Shown: positions 9,389 to 18,802, counted from the first letter of the stretch. The stretch is 64,000 bases of DNA from Streptomyces vinaceus (GCF_008704935.1 NZ_CP023692.1:3824001-3888000); one strand, 5' to 3'. Made by a program: numbers and translations. Notes: generated by a model not told the origin, from the sequence alone.

Positions 9389-12300
9389 TCACGACCGCAG
9401 GCTGTCGAGGGAGGACTGGGCGCGCTCCAGCAGCCCGTCCGGGACGACCCCCTCGGGCATGGCCCGGAGTTCCTCGATCAGCGCCGCGAGCCGAGTGGCC
9501 CCCGCGTCCTCGCGACCGATCTCCTGCTCGGTCCAGGCGGCGTACTGCACGCACTGGAGCCGGTCCCCCAGATGGTTCGGCCCCAGTTCCGCGTACAGCT
9601 CACCGGCACGCGCCGTCAGGTCGATCTCCTCCAGCCTCAGCGCCTGTACGTCCACCTCGGACCCGTCAGCGGACTCGTCCCCGTCCCGGGACGCGGACCC
9701 GTCCTCGGACTGCTCGTGCGAGGTGACCCGCCAGTCGAGCACCTGCGCCAGCTGGAGCCAGGTCTGGGCGAGCTCGGCCCGCAGTGGTGACGCGTCGGCC
9801 CCGGTGGGCCCGGCGTTCGCCGCGTGCTCGGCCAGCGCCGCCTCCAGGACGGTGGAGGCCTGGTCCATCAGCTCCCGTGCCCGCGCCCACGCCGCCGTAC
9901 CGGTGCTCTCCCGCGGAGCCAACCAGGCCAGGGAGCGCAGGATCCGCACCTCGGCGACGGGGGCGTCCCCCGTGACCCGGAACAGCTCAAGGGACCGCTC
10001 GTACGCCGCGGTCGCCTCCTGGTCCAGGCGGGCGGCGGACAACTGCTCGGCCGCCGCCTGTGCCAGGGCGGCCTGGGGGCGGGGGTCCTCCCACTCCTTG
10101 GCCACCTCCGCCGCCAGCAGGTACTGCTCCGCCGCCGCCCGGGGGTCGTTCAGCTGCCGCAGCAGATCGCCGAGGAACTCGCGTACGGACACGGCCTGTC
10201 CTTCGCCGTGCTCCAGCAGATCGGGCAGCGTCGACTGCAGCACCTCCGCCGCGTCCGCGTGCCGGCCCTCGCGCGCATACGCCCGGGCCAGCACCAGCCG
10301 GGCCTGCGCCCCGCCGTCGGCGGTCAGATCCGCCTGGTCGAACCAGTGCGCGGCGGTGAGGGCGTGCTCGGCGGCTTCCGCCGCCCCGTCGGCCCGGCGC
10401 AGCAGGATGTCCGCGAGGGTGAGCCGTACGACGGCCTGCGTCTCGGGCTCCGTCACCTGCGCGGAGTGCTCCAGCGCGGAGCGCGCCGCCTCCTGCGCCT
10501 CCTCGGGCCGCTCCACCGACATCAGCACACCGGCCCGCAGCACCAGCGCGTCCACCGCCTGCCACGGCATGCCCGCCGACACCGCGCGCGCCGCGGACGC
10601 GGCCAGGAGCGGCAGGGCACGCTCGGGGTCGCCCTGCGACAGAGCGACGCGGCCCAGCATCTCCTCGGCTTCGGCCGCCAGGTCGGGCAGTGCCTCCTCG
10701 TACGAGGCGACGAAGGCGGCGAGTTCGGCCGCCAGCTCACCGTGACCGTGGTCCTGTCCCGGCTCGTGGAGGTGTTCGTGCTCGGGGCCGGCCTCCAGCG
10801 AGCGCAGGTACGACTCCACGCGGATCGAGGACAGCTCCGCCAGTGCGATCCGGCGCCCGCGCAGCGGTTCGCCCTCGTCCAGTGCCTCGGCTGCCTTCAG
10901 GGCAGCGGCCAGCAGCTCCCGGATGCGCCGCGGCTCGGCGCCTGACTGCGCGGCCTCGCTCGCCAGCCGCAGCTGCGCCAGTGCCGCGCGCTCCGCCCGG
11001 CCGAGCTCCAGGTAGCGGTCGCGGACCGCCTCCAGCAGCTCCGCCGCGTTCTCGGCGCCGCCGCGCGCCGCCGCCAGCGCCCGCTGGTCGGCGACATCGG
11101 CCGCGAGCAGCGGGTCCACCTCGTCCTGCGGGAGCGCGTCCACCCGTACGCCGACCTCGGCCCAGAGCGCGTCCGCGGCCGGGTGCCGCTGCTCCCGGGC
11201 CTGCCGGGCCCGCTCCACCAGCTCCTCCAGACCGGCCGCTGGCGCTGCGGGTACGGCCGTGGTCGCGGGGGCGGTGACGGCGACCGCCGGCCGCGGCAGC
11301 GCCGAGCTGCGCACCCCGAGCGGCAGTACGTCGACGAGCGGCTCCCGCTCGATCCGGGCGAGGAAGCGGTCGGAGACCCGGGTGGTGCCGTTGCGGGCGT
11401 CGAAGCGGCGGGAGATCTCCAGCGAGCTCGCGCGCAGCACCTCGTACAGCTCGGACACCGTGTGCGGGACGCCGTCGTACGGGACGGCCGGGCTCCGGCC
11501 GTGCCCCAGCTCGGTCAGTCGGCGCAGCAGTACGAGGATGCCGCCGTGGAAGGCCAGCTGGTCGTCGACGTTGACCAGCGGGCTCATGTGCGCGGCATGC
11601 TCGGCGAGGATCTCCAGGCCGCGGGACTCGTTGCCGCTCAGGGCGCAGAACTCGATGTGCTTGCCGATGGAGGGCAGCAGGCTCTCGTTGCCGCGGGCCA
11701 TGCGGTAGCCGCGTACGTGGTGCGAGCGGGCCTCCTCGAAACGGCCCAGGCGCAGCAGCGGCAGCAGCGAGGTGGCGAGGAGCCGGTGGGGCTCCTCGGC
11801 GCAGGTCCGCTCGCCCGTCAGCACCGGCTGCCACAGCTCCAGGGCCCGGGCGTCGTCCCCGCGCAGCACGGCGTACGCGCCCTGGCCGTTGAGCTCGCAG
11901 GCGTGGCAGTCGCTCATGTCGTCGCGCTCGGCCGCCAGCCAGGCCCGGTGCGCCCGCTCGGCCCGGTCGTCGTCACCGATCGCGTCGGCGAGCCACATCT
12001 CGGACTCGCGGACCGGCCGCTCGCTGTAGCCGGCGATCCGGTAGCGGCGCTCCATCTCGTCCAGCCAGCCGATGGCGGACTGGAGCGGGATCTCGGGGGA
12101 ATCGCTGATGGCCGTGGCCACCCACTTGAACTGCCAGAACAGCGAGTGGGCGTCCCACCGGTCGAAGGCTCCGGGGTCCTTGTCGTACTCCTGGAGCAGC
12201 CGGGCGAAGGGCACCAGCATCTTGGAGGACTCGGCGCTCCAGAGATAGGCGTTGATCAGGTTGTCCAGGGCCGTGCGGAACAGGGGGCCGTCACCGATCG

Positions 12301-12412
12301 CCTCCGCCGCGCCCACGAGCACCTCGGCGTGCGCGTTGCGTGCCGTCCCGTTGGGGGAGTTCCTGTTCTCGGCCAGGCCCTGTTCGATCTCCTCGCGCGT
12401 CAGTACGGTCAC
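9389..12412 (-). CDS. Large tetratricopeptide/helical-repeat protein coupled to HSP90
   Basis: A 1007-aa soluble protein made almost wholly of paired amphipathic helices of TPR type, for example in the half after residue 400 (ALLAASAARAVSAG..., LVLARAYAREGRHADAAEVLQ, AAYERSLELFRVTGDAPVAEV). A Pro/Ala linker near residue 380 separates two repeat blocks, and a His-rich insert (EHEHLHEPGQDHGHG) sits near residue 630. No catalytic motif is visible. The GTG start at 12412 overlaps the HSP90 stop (GTGA) with GGAGGG upstream, so the two are translationally coupled. I infer a partner or adaptor for the HSP90-like ATPase, echoing eukaryotic TPR co-chaperones; that role is not established. Confidence 0.85.
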   Translation of the reverse strand: MTVLTREEIEQGLAENRNSPNGTARNAHAEVLVGAAEAIGDGPLFRTALDNLINAYLWSAESSKMLVPFARLLQEYDKDPGAFDRWDAHSLFWQFKWVATAISDSPEIPLQSAIGWLDEMERRYRIAGYSERPVRESEMWLADAIGDDDRAERAHRAWLAAERDDMSDCHACELNGQGAYAVLRGDDARALELWQPVLTGERTCAEEPHRLLATSLLPLLRLGRFEEARSHHVRGYRMARGNESLLPSIGKHIEFCALSGNESRGLEILAEHAAHMSPLVNVDDQLAFHGGILVLLRRLTELGHGRSPAVPYDGVPHTVSELYEVLRASSLEISRRFDARNGTTRVSDRFLARIEREPLVDVLPLGVRSSALPRPAVAVTAPATTAVPAAPAAGLEELVERARQAREQRHPAADALWAEVGVRVDALPQDEVDPLLAADVADQRALAAARGGAENAAELLEAVRDRYLELGRAERAALAQLRLASEAAQSGAEPRRIRELLAAALKAAEALDEGEPLRGRRIALAELSSIRVESYLRSLEAGPEHEHLHEPGQDHGHGELAAELAAFVASYEEALPDLAAEAEEMLGRVALSQGDPERALPLLAASAARAVSAGMPWQAVDALVLRAGVLMSVERPEEAQEAARSALEHSAQVTEPETQAVVRLTLADILLRRADGAAEAAEHALTAAHWFDQADLTADGGAQARLVLARAYAREGRHADAAEVLQSTLPDLLEHGEGQAVSVREFLGDLLRQLNDPRAAAEQYLLAAEVAKEWEDPRPQAALAQAAAEQLSAARLDQEATAAYERSLELFRVTGDAPVAEVRILRSLAWLAPRESTGTAAWARARELMDQASTVLEAALAEHAANAGPTGADASPLRAELAQTWLQLAQVLDWRVTSHEQSEDGSASRDGDESADGSEVDVQALRLEEIDLTARAGELYAELGPNHLGDRLQCVQYAAWTEQEIGREDAGATRLAALIEELRAMPEGVVPDGLLERAQSSLDSLRS

Positions 12413-14292
12413 TTCTGTCCCTCCTGGGAGTCGGTGGAGTGGGTCGCCCATTCGAGGAGCCCGAGGAAGGCCCGGTTGAGCAGCGTGGAATCGGCGGGCC
12501 GCAGCGGCCGCTGGGACATCAGCAGGGCCTGCCCGTACAGCGATTCGACGGCGGTGCCGGTCAGGGCCTCGTCGGGCAGGGCCGAGATCCGGCGGATCAG
12601 CGGGTTGTTGTGGTTGAGCACCAGGCGGGCGCGCGGGGCGGAGCCGCGCAGCGCGCCGAGGATCCCGCTCCACAGGGAGTCGGCGCTGTCCAGCGCCGCC
12701 GTGCGGTCGCGTTCCTGGCGGGCCTGTCGGTCGTCGAGGTAGAGCGCGGGGACGGAGACGGGCTGGAAGGACCGCAGCACGACGTCGCAGCCCTGCGCCT
12801 CCAGCCGGGTGCGCGCCGTGGACAGGAAGGGCGCGAGGGCCAGTTCGGCGGAGGTCGGGACCGGGTCGAGGCGCTCGGTGACGGCGCCGGCGTCCAGCTC
12901 CGTGACCTTAAGGTCCGGGCGCACGGTGGGCAGCAGGGCGAGCAGGTCGGCGTCGTAGGTGTATCCCGCGTTGATAACGCCGAGGCCGTGGGCGGCAGCG
13001 ATCGGGGCGATCTGGCGGAACTCCTCGACCGTGCGCGTGAAGTGGACCTCGGTGTGCGCCGCCGTGAACTCCTGGAGGCTCATCGAGCCCTCGCTCGTCT
13101 CGAACGGCAGCCAGGGCAGCATCAGGCCGAGCAGCTCGGCGTCGTGCCGGGCGAGGGACTTCACCCCGAGGTGGTGGACGCTCAGGAAGGCTGCCAAGCG
13201 CTCCGGTTCGCTCGCGGCGAGCTCGGCGAGCCAGGCCCGGACCCGGGCGCCGAGGGCCTCCCGTACGGCGGACAGGGTCTCGTCGTCGTAGAGGTTCTCG
13301 CGGGAGGCGGTGGGCCGCAGGGTGTCCGTGTCGATGACCGCGCGGACGAAGAAGGCCCAGTCCGGCAGCAGGTTGTCGGCGTGGTCCGTCAGCAGCATGC
13401 CCTTGAGGTGGACGCGGTGCCCGGCCCGGTGGGCGGGGCTGGTCGGCTCGGGGAGGACGTACGCGACTCCGCGCACCCCGGCGACGGGCAGGTCGAGGTC
13501 GATGCTGTCGAGCGGGGTGAAGCCGAAGAGCTGCGCGCAGTGGCCGGCGAGCGCGACGCGGCGCGCGGCGGGGGTGGGGAAGGGGCGGTCCCATATGGCG
13601 GGCCGGTCGGTGATGCCCCGCGGCTCGCCGCCCCCGCTGCCCTCCTCCCCGCTCCCGCCCTCGGTGAAGGTGATGTCGTACGGGAGCAGGGAGCCGTAGT
13701 CGCGGGCCAGCTGCTCGACCTTGGCCGGGACGGTCCACTCCTCGGCACCCGGGCGCGCCTGGAGGATCACGGTGGTGCCGGGCTCCCGGCGCGCGTCTTC
13801 GGGCAGTTCACGGACGGTGTAGGAGCCGTCGTCCGTGGCCAGCCACTCGACGGGCGCGGCCTGGGGGTCGCGCGCGGAACGCGTGATGACGCGGATCTGG
13901 CGGGCCACGACGAAGCAGGCGAGCAGGCCGATGCCGAACTGGCCGAGGAACTCGCGGCGGGTGGTTTCGAGGCCGTGTTCGCCGCCGCGCTTGGAGCTGC
14001 GGCCGATGGTGGCGAGGAGGGAGTGGGCCTCGGCGGCGGTCAGGCCGATACCGCTGTCCTCGATGGTCACCCGGCCCGCGGACGCCGACAGCCGGATGCG
14101 GATCTCCGCCTCGGGGTCGAGTGCCTGGCGGGCGGTGACGGCGTCCACCGCGTTCTGCAGCAGCTCGCGGACGTAGACGCGCGGGCTGGAGTAGAGGTGG
14201 TGGGAGAGCAGGTCGACCAGGCCGCGCAGATCGACCTGGAAGCTGTTGGCGGCGGGATCCGAGTGGATGGAGGAAGAGGATGCGGACGTCAT
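12409..14292 (-). CDS. HSP90-family (HtpG-like) molecular chaperone ATPase
   Basis: A 627-aa GHKL-ATPase chaperone close to HtpG in length but divergent. The ATP site is intact: E43 and N47 in VRELLQNAVDA, D79-x-G-x-G in IEDSGIGL, and GQFGIGL at 117-123. A middle domain and a short C-terminal segment (NHNNPLIRRI... LYGQALLMSQRPL) resemble the HtpG dimerisation end. ATG 14292 was chosen because the N-terminal domain begins about 17 residues in. It lies downstream of kptA by 119 bp and overlaps the TPR gene by 4 nt. Likely role: folding or remodelling of particular clients with its TPR partner. Confidence 0.92.
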   Translation of the reverse strand: MTSASSSSIHSDPAANSFQVDLRGLVDLLSHHLYSSPRVYVRELLQNAVDAVTARQALDPEAEIRIRLSASAGRVTIEDSGIGLTAAEAHSLLATIGRSSKRGGEHGLETTRREFLGQFGIGLLACFVVARQIRVITRSARDPQAAPVEWLATDDGSYTVRELPEDARREPGTTVILQARPGAEEWTVPAKVEQLARDYGSLLPYDITFTEGGSGEEGSGGGEPRGITDRPAIWDRPFPTPAARRVALAGHCAQLFGFTPLDSIDLDLPVAGVRGVAYVLPEPTSPAHRAGHRVHLKGMLLTDHADNLLPDWAFFVRAVIDTDTLRPTASRENLYDDETLSAVREALGARVRAWLAELAASEPERLAAFLSVHHLGVKSLARHDAELLGLMLPWLPFETSEGSMSLQEFTAAHTEVHFTRTVEEFRQIAPIAAAHGLGVINAGYTYDADLLALLPTVRPDLKVTELDAGAVTERLDPVPTSAELALAPFLSTARTRLEAQGCDVVLRSFQPVSVPALYLDDRQARQERDRTAALDSADSLWSGILGALRGSAPRARLVLNHNNPLIRRISALPDEALTGTAVESLYGQALLMSQRPLRPADSTLLNRAFLGLLEWATHSTDSQEGQK

Positions 14293-14403
14293 GGGGCGTC
14301 ACCTCGCGTGCTCGCATGGATGGTTCGGCGTTCGCGAGGTACCCCCCTCACGGACCGGAATGAGGAACAGAGTAGGGGGATGATCTGACAATCCCGTCCT
14401 GAA

Positions 14404-14429
14404 TTCCTGCGTTAGGAGAAGCGCAGGAA
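14404..14429. terminator. Hairpin spanning the kptA stop codon
   Basis: An 8-bp perfect stem (TTCCTGCG with CGCAGGAA) with a 10-nt loop containing the kptA stop codon. It may terminate or attenuate read-through into the HSP90 gene. Confidence 0.45.
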
Positions 14430-14951
14430 CTGCGGCGGTACGGCGTCCGCCAGCCACACCCCGTTGGCGCTGACACGGAATACGTGCCCGGCCGCGCGCA
14501 TCGCCCCCGCGTCGACGGCGAGTACGACCGGCCGGCCCCGTCGTGCGCCCACGCGGGTCGCGGTCTCCCGGTCGGGGGACAGGTGCACGTGGTGGCGGGC
14601 CATGGGGCGCAGGCCCTCTGTGCGGATCGCGTCCAGGGCGGCCGCGACGGTGCCGTGGTAGAGGTACGCGGGCGGTTCGGCCTCCGGCAGGTCCAGGTCC
14701 ACGGGGACGGTGTGGCCCTGGTTGGCGCGGATGCGGGTGCCGTCGACGGCGAACCGCTGCTTGTCGTTGGCCGCCACGACGTGGTCGAGCTCGGCGCGGC
14801 TGATGGGGAAGCGGTGGGCTGCGGCCGCGGCGAGGAGGTCGTCGATCTCCACCCAGCCCTGGGGATCGAGCACCAGTCCGATGCGTTCCGGCTGATGCCG
14901 CAGGTGTTTCGAGACGTATTTGGACACCTTCACGGTGCGTCTGTCGTCCAT
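14412..14951 (-). CDS. kptA: RNA 2'-phosphotransferase (KptA/Tpt1)
   Basis: A 179-aa protein matching the full KptA/Tpt1 fold. The enzyme moves an RNA 2'-phosphate to NAD+, giving ADP-ribose 1'',2''-cyclic phosphate. Family marks are SKHLRHQPERIGL at the N-terminus, YHGT, HVHLSPDRETATRVGARRG and SANGVWLADAVPP. In fungi it finishes tRNA splicing; bacteria lack that pathway and the native substrate is unsettled. The long upstream frame was rejected because family similarity starts at MDDRRTVKVSKYVSKHL (ATG 14951). It is divergent from the MIP-channel gene across 142 bp. Confidence 0.93.
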   Translation of the reverse strand: MDDRRTVKVSKYVSKHLRHQPERIGLVLDPQGWVEIDDLLAAAAAHRFPISRAELDHVVAANDKQRFAVDGTRIRANQGHTVPVDLDLPEAEPPAYLYHGTVAAALDAIRTEGLRPMARHHVHLSPDRETATRVGARRGRPVVLAVDAGAMRAAGHVFRVSANGVWLADAVPPQFLRFS

Positions 14952-15093
14952 GGGCCCAGCTTGCCGGGTCGGACGGGGGTCGAGCAGGGATTTATCGGGG
15001 CTCCGCTGCCCTGGGCCACCGTGGGACACCCCTATCGCGTTTCCAAGATACGGAATACATTTTCCGCTGTACTTCTGCCCAGGGGGAGAACCC

Positions 15094-15900
15094 ATGACAA
15101 TCCACGCTTCCCTGCCGCGCCGTGCGGTCGCCGAGCTCGTCGGCACCGCCGGCCTTCTCGTGGTCGTGATCGGTTCCGGTATCCAGGCCGCCGACCTCAG
15201 CCGCGACACCGGTGTCGCCCTCGTCGCCAACTCGCTCGCCTCGGCCATCGGCCTCGGCCTGATCATCACGCTCTTCGGGCCGCTGTCCGGAGCCCACCTC
15301 AACCCGGTCGTCACCCTCACCTCCTGGTGGGCCCGGCGGACCGGCGGCGAGGGGCTCGGCGGCCGGGAGGCCCTCGTCTACACCGCCGCCCAGACCGCCG
15401 GCGCCATCGGCGGGGCGGTCCTTGCCGAGGTGATGTTCGGCCGTGCCCCCGGGACCTTCTCCACACAGATCCGCAGCGGCGGCCATCTGCTCGTGGGTGA
15501 GATCGTCGCGACCGCCGGGCTCGTCCTCGTCATCCAGGGCCTGGAGCGCATCGGACGGTCGAAGCTGATCCCGGCTGCGGTCGCCGCGTACATCGCCGCC
15601 GCGATCTGGTTCACCTCGTCCGGCTCCTTCGCCAACCCGGCGGGGACCATCGGGCGGGCCTTCAGCGACTCGTTCACTGGGATCGCCCCGCAGTCGCTGC
15701 CCGGATTCCTCGCGGCCCAGGTGGTCGGCGGCGCCGTGGGACTTGCCCTCGCCGGGCTCCTGTACGGGAGCGCCCCACGGGGTGCGCAGGAGGCGCCGGC
15801 CCCGCTGTCCACAGGGTTGCCCACAGGCAATACCGACTTGTCCACAGCCGGTTGGGTGGGTTTTGCGGGTAAACGAGTGATCCGCCCTGTGGACTACTGA
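15094..15900 (+). CDS. MIP/aquaporin-family channel protein
   Basis: A 268-aa membrane channel with six helices and two half-helix NPx boxes: HLNPVVTL in the first half (NPV rather than the usual NPA) and FANPAGTIGRAF in the second. Such proteins pass water, glycerol or small neutral solutes; the altered first box suggests a non-standard pore. ATG 15094 has AGGGGGAG five bases upstream. The last 100 bp, encoding a hydrophilic tail, carry several DnaA-box-like 9-mers, so this end of the gene may have a second, DNA-level role. Substrate unknown. Confidence 0.88.
   Translation: MTIHASLPRRAVAELVGTAGLLVVVIGSGIQAADLSRDTGVALVANSLASAIGLGLIITLFGPLSGAHLNPVVTLTSWWARRTGGEGLGGREALVYTAAQTAGAIGGAVLAEVMFGRAPGTFSTQIRSGGHLLVGEIVATAGLVLVIQGLERIGRSKLIPAAVAAYIAAAIWFTSSGSFANPAGTIGRAFSDSFTGIAPQSLPGFLAAQVVGGAVGLALAGLLYGSAPRGAQEAPAPLSTGLPTGNTDLSTAGWVGFAGKRVIRPVDY
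15805..15896. promoter_or_regulatory. DnaA-box group inside the MIP gene 3' end
   Basis: Four 9-mers resemble the Streptomyces DnaA box: CTGTCCACA at 15805-15813 (+), TTGCCCACA at 15817-15825 (+), TTGTCCACA at 15838-15846 (+, exact consensus) and TAGTCCACA at 15888-15896 on the minus strand. The first two are 12 bp apart start to start. DnaA binding is inferred. Confidence 0.6.
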
Positions 15901-15931
15901 GCGGGTGCCGGGGGCCGTTACCCCTGTGCCG

Positions 15932-16846
15932 TCACCCGCCTCCCCGGCGGGCCAGTTCGTTCATCGTCCGGGCCTGGAGCTCCCGCTCCGTCGCGGCCCG
16001 GACGAACTCCCCCACGTGCTCGGCGCCGACCAGCTCCTGAACCGCCCGTACGGTCTCCGCCGGCAGGGCCACCGGCGCGGGTCCGGGGGGCTGCGGGGCC
16101 CCGGGCGCGCCCAGGTGGCGCTGGAGATGCCGGGTCGCGAACAGCCGCATCGCCCGCGCCAGCTCGGCGTCCACCGTCTGCTGGGCCAGGGGGCGCAGTC
16201 TCCGTACCATCGTCGCCGCCTCCGCCGCGTCGGAGTCCGTCGGCGGGACCTCCCCGAGGTAGCGGGCGAAGACGTGCTCGGTGGTGAACTCCAGGAACCG
16301 CGAGGCGATGTGCTCCACCTGTCCGCGCAGCTCCCGCAGGTGGCCGGTGATCGCGGACAGCGGCACCCCGGCCGCGTACAGCTCGGCGGCCACCGCCAGC
16401 TCCTGCGGGGAGGGCACCAGGAACTCGTCCGGGCGCCCCGGGATCGCCTCCAGCACCCCCAGCTCGCAGGCCTCGCCCACCGCGTCGTCGTCGGGCCGGC
16501 CGCCGAACCGCTCGTTGAGCTCGGCCCGGCTGATGCGGGCGGCCTCCTCGTCGGTCCACGGTCCGTGCACCTCGGCGACGAGTCCGAGCACGCCGCCGAG
16601 CCCGCGCCCGGCGTCCCAGGCCTCCAGCAGCTCCTTGATGGAGGCCAGGGTGTAACCGCGGTCCAGCAGATCGGCGATCTGGCGCAGCCGTGCCAGATGC
16701 GTGTCCCGGTAGACGTTGGAGCGGCCGCGCCGCTCCGGCTTCGGCAGCAGCCCACGGTCCTGGTACGCCCTGATCGTGCGCACCGTCGCCCCGCTGTGGT
16801 GCGCGAGATCCTCGATCCGGTACTCGGCCACCGCCTGTTCTGACAA
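15932..16846 (-). CDS. MerR-family transcriptional regulator
   Basis: A 304-aa DNA-binding regulator. The MerR winged helix-turn-helix is at the N-terminus (YRIEDLAHHSGATVRTIRAYQDRGLLPKPERRGR), then the second helix pair (VYRDTHLARLRQIADLLDRGYTLASIKELL), then a long helical C-terminal region with no clear metal-binding cysteines. I chose the TTG at 16846 because GGGAG stands 6 nt upstream; a GTG at 16831 is the alternative. It converges on the MIP gene. Effector and targets are unknown; its length exceeds metal-sensing MerR proteins and suits multidrug or general types. Confidence 0.86.
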   Translation of the reverse strand: MSEQAVAEYRIEDLAHHSGATVRTIRAYQDRGLLPKPERRGRSNVYRDTHLARLRQIADLLDRGYTLASIKELLEAWDAGRGLGGVLGLVAEVHGPWTDEEAARISRAELNERFGGRPDDDAVGEACELGVLEAIPGRPDEFLVPSPQELAVAAELYAAGVPLSAITGHLRELRGQVEHIASRFLEFTTEHVFARYLGEVPPTDSDAAEAATMVRRLRPLAQQTVDAELARAMRLFATRHLQRHLGAPGAPQPPGPAPVALPAETVRAVQELVGAEHVGEFVRAATERELQARTMNELARRGGG

Positions 16847-17011
16847 TCCCGGCTCCCTACGACATGGCGGCTCGGCCGACCGCGGCCGCCGCGGCCCGGG
16901 CGGCAGGCGAAGCCGCAAGGTACTCGGCCGCCCTGCGCGGCGAGCCCTCCTGCGAGGGATGGTACGACCGCCGGGAGGAGCGGGATATGGCCGTGCCGGG
17001 CTCTGTCCCGG

Positions 17012-18802
17012 TCACAGCCGCGGCTCCAGTTTCGCGATCCGGCGCAGAGTGCCCGGCGCGAACCGGGACATCCACAGGGCTCCCTTGGACTCCGGGGTCA
17101 CCGGTACCACGGCCTCGTTGCGCACCACCGCCCGCAGGATCGCCTCAGCGACCTTCTCCGGCGGGAAGTTGCGCAGCCCGTACAGCCGCGAGGAGCGCTC
17201 CTGGCGGCGCTTCTCCTCCGCCGCGTCCACTCCCGCGAAGCGCGAAGTGGCGGTGATGTTGGTGTTGACGATGCCGGGGCAGATCGCCGAGACCCCGATC
17301 GACTGCGAGGCGAGCTCGGCGCGCAGGCACTCGCTCAGCATCAGCACCGCCGCCTTCGACGTGCTGTAGGCGGGCAGGGTCTTGGACGGCAGGTAGGCGG
17401 CGGCGGAGGCGGTGTTGACGATGTGGCCGCCCTGGCCGCGCCCGGCCATCTGCCTGCCGAAGATCCGGCAGCCGTGGATGACTCCCCACAGGTTGACGTC
17501 GAGGACCTTCTTCCAGTCCTCCGAGGTGGTCTCCAGGAAGGGCCCCGACAGGCCGATCCCGGCGTTGTTGACCAGGACGTCCACGATGCCGTACTCGGCG
17601 GCGGTCTTCGCGGCGAGCTTCTCCATCGCCTGCTCGTCGCTGACGTCGACGCACTCGCCCCAGGCCTCGGGGGCCCCGACGAGCCGTGCCATGTCGGCCG
17701 TGCGGGCCGCTCCCTCCGCGTCCCGGTCCACGCAGACCACCCGGGCCCCGGCCTCGGCGAACGCGAACGCGGTGGCCCGGCCGATCCCGCTGGCGGCGCC
17801 GGTGACCAGTACGAGCTGGCCGCCGAACCGGTCGGCGTACTTGCCCGGAGCCTTCTGCTCGGGTGCCCGGGTGGCAGGCTCCTCCCGGGAGGTGACGAAC
17901 TCAGTGATCCACGCGGTCAGCTGGTCGGGCCGGGTCCGCGGCACCCAGTGCTTTGCGGGCAGGGTGCGCCGCACCAGGTCGGGGGCCCACAGTTCGAGGT
18001 CGTCGTAGAGCCGCTCGGACAGGAAGGCGTCCCCGGTCGGGGTGATCAGCTGGACGGGCACGTGCGCGTACGCGTCGGGGCGCGGCCGGCGCATCCGGGG
18101 CCGTACGTTGTCGCGGTAGAGCCAGGCCCCGTGCGCGGCGTCCGAGGGCAGCGAGGCCGTCGGGTACGAACCGGAGGGGACCTTCTCCACGCGCTCCAGC
18201 ATCCGCGGCCACCGCTTGCCGAGCGGCCCGCGCCAGGCGAGCTCCGGCAGCACGGGGGTGTGCAGCATGTACACGTACCAGGACTTGACGCCCTGGCCGA
18301 GGAGCTGGGCCGCCCGGCGCGGGGTGGGCCGGGTCATCCGCTTCTTGATCCAGTGCCCGAAGTGGTCCAGGGAGGGGCCCGAGATCGAGGTGAAGGAGGC
18401 GATCCTGCCCTCCGTACGGGCAACGGTGGCGAACTCCCAGCCCTGTACCGAGCCCCAGTCGTGGCCGACCAGGTGCACCGGGCGGTCGGGGCTTACCGCG
18501 TCCGCCACCGCCAGGAAGTCGTCGGTCAGCTTCTCCAGGGTGAATCCGCCGCGCAGGGGCACCGGAGCCGTGGAGCGCCCGTGGCCGCGTACGTCGTAGA
18601 GCACCACGTGGAAGCGGGCCGCCAGCCGCTCCGCGACCTCCGACCAGACCTCCTTGCTGTCCGGGTACCCGTGCACGAGCAGCACGGTCGGCCGGTCCGT
18701 CTCGCCGAGCTCGACGACGCACAGCTCGATTCCGCCCGTGCTCACCCGGCGCTCGCGCGCTCCCGCGAGGCCCGACCCGTTGATCTCGCTCATGCCGCTC
18801 AT
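17012..18802 (-). CDS. ephD: EphD-like fusion: alpha/beta hydrolase plus short-chain dehydrogenase
   Basis: A 596-aa two-domain enzyme. Residues 20-300 form an alpha/beta hydrolase with HGYP (44-47) and nucleophile Asp115 in GHDWGS, the epoxide-hydrolase/dehalogenase type. Residues about 325-590 form an SDR with the NAD(P) site TGAASGIG, NNAG and catalytic YSTSK. This architecture matches EphD of M. tuberculosis, linked there to lipid (mycolate) metabolism. Streptomyces makes no mycolates, so the substrate here should be another lipid or epoxide. ATG 18802 overlaps the M24 gene stop (ATGA), indicating coupling. Confidence 0.92.
   Translation of the reverse strand: MSGMSEINGSGLAGARERRVSTGGIELCVVELGETDRPTVLLVHGYPDSKEVWSEVAERLAARFHVVLYDVRGHGRSTAPVPLRGGFTLEKLTDDFLAVADAVSPDRPVHLVGHDWGSVQGWEFATVARTEGRIASFTSISGPSLDHFGHWIKKRMTRPTPRRAAQLLGQGVKSWYVYMLHTPVLPELAWRGPLGKRWPRMLERVEKVPSGSYPTASLPSDAAHGAWLYRDNVRPRMRRPRPDAYAHVPVQLITPTGDAFLSERLYDDLELWAPDLVRRTLPAKHWVPRTRPDQLTAWITEFVTSREEPATRAPEQKAPGKYADRFGGQLVLVTGAASGIGRATAFAFAEAGARVVCVDRDAEGAARTADMARLVGAPEAWGECVDVSDEQAMEKLAAKTAAEYGIVDVLVNNAGIGLSGPFLETTSEDWKKVLDVNLWGVIHGCRIFGRQMAGRGQGGHIVNTASAAAYLPSKTLPAYSTSKAAVLMLSECLRAELASQSIGVSAICPGIVNTNITATSRFAGVDAAEEKRRQERSSRLYGLRNFPPEKVAEAILRAVVRNEAVVPVTPESKGALWMSRFAPGTLRRIAKLEPRL

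Noticed and set aside
12340..14388. A 682-aa plus-strand frame opposite HSP90
   Set aside because: Shadow of an intact GHKL ATPase gene; no family features.
14952..15320. N-terminal extension of kptA to 15320
   Set aside because: The extra 123 residues overlap the MIP gene and lie outside KptA similarity.
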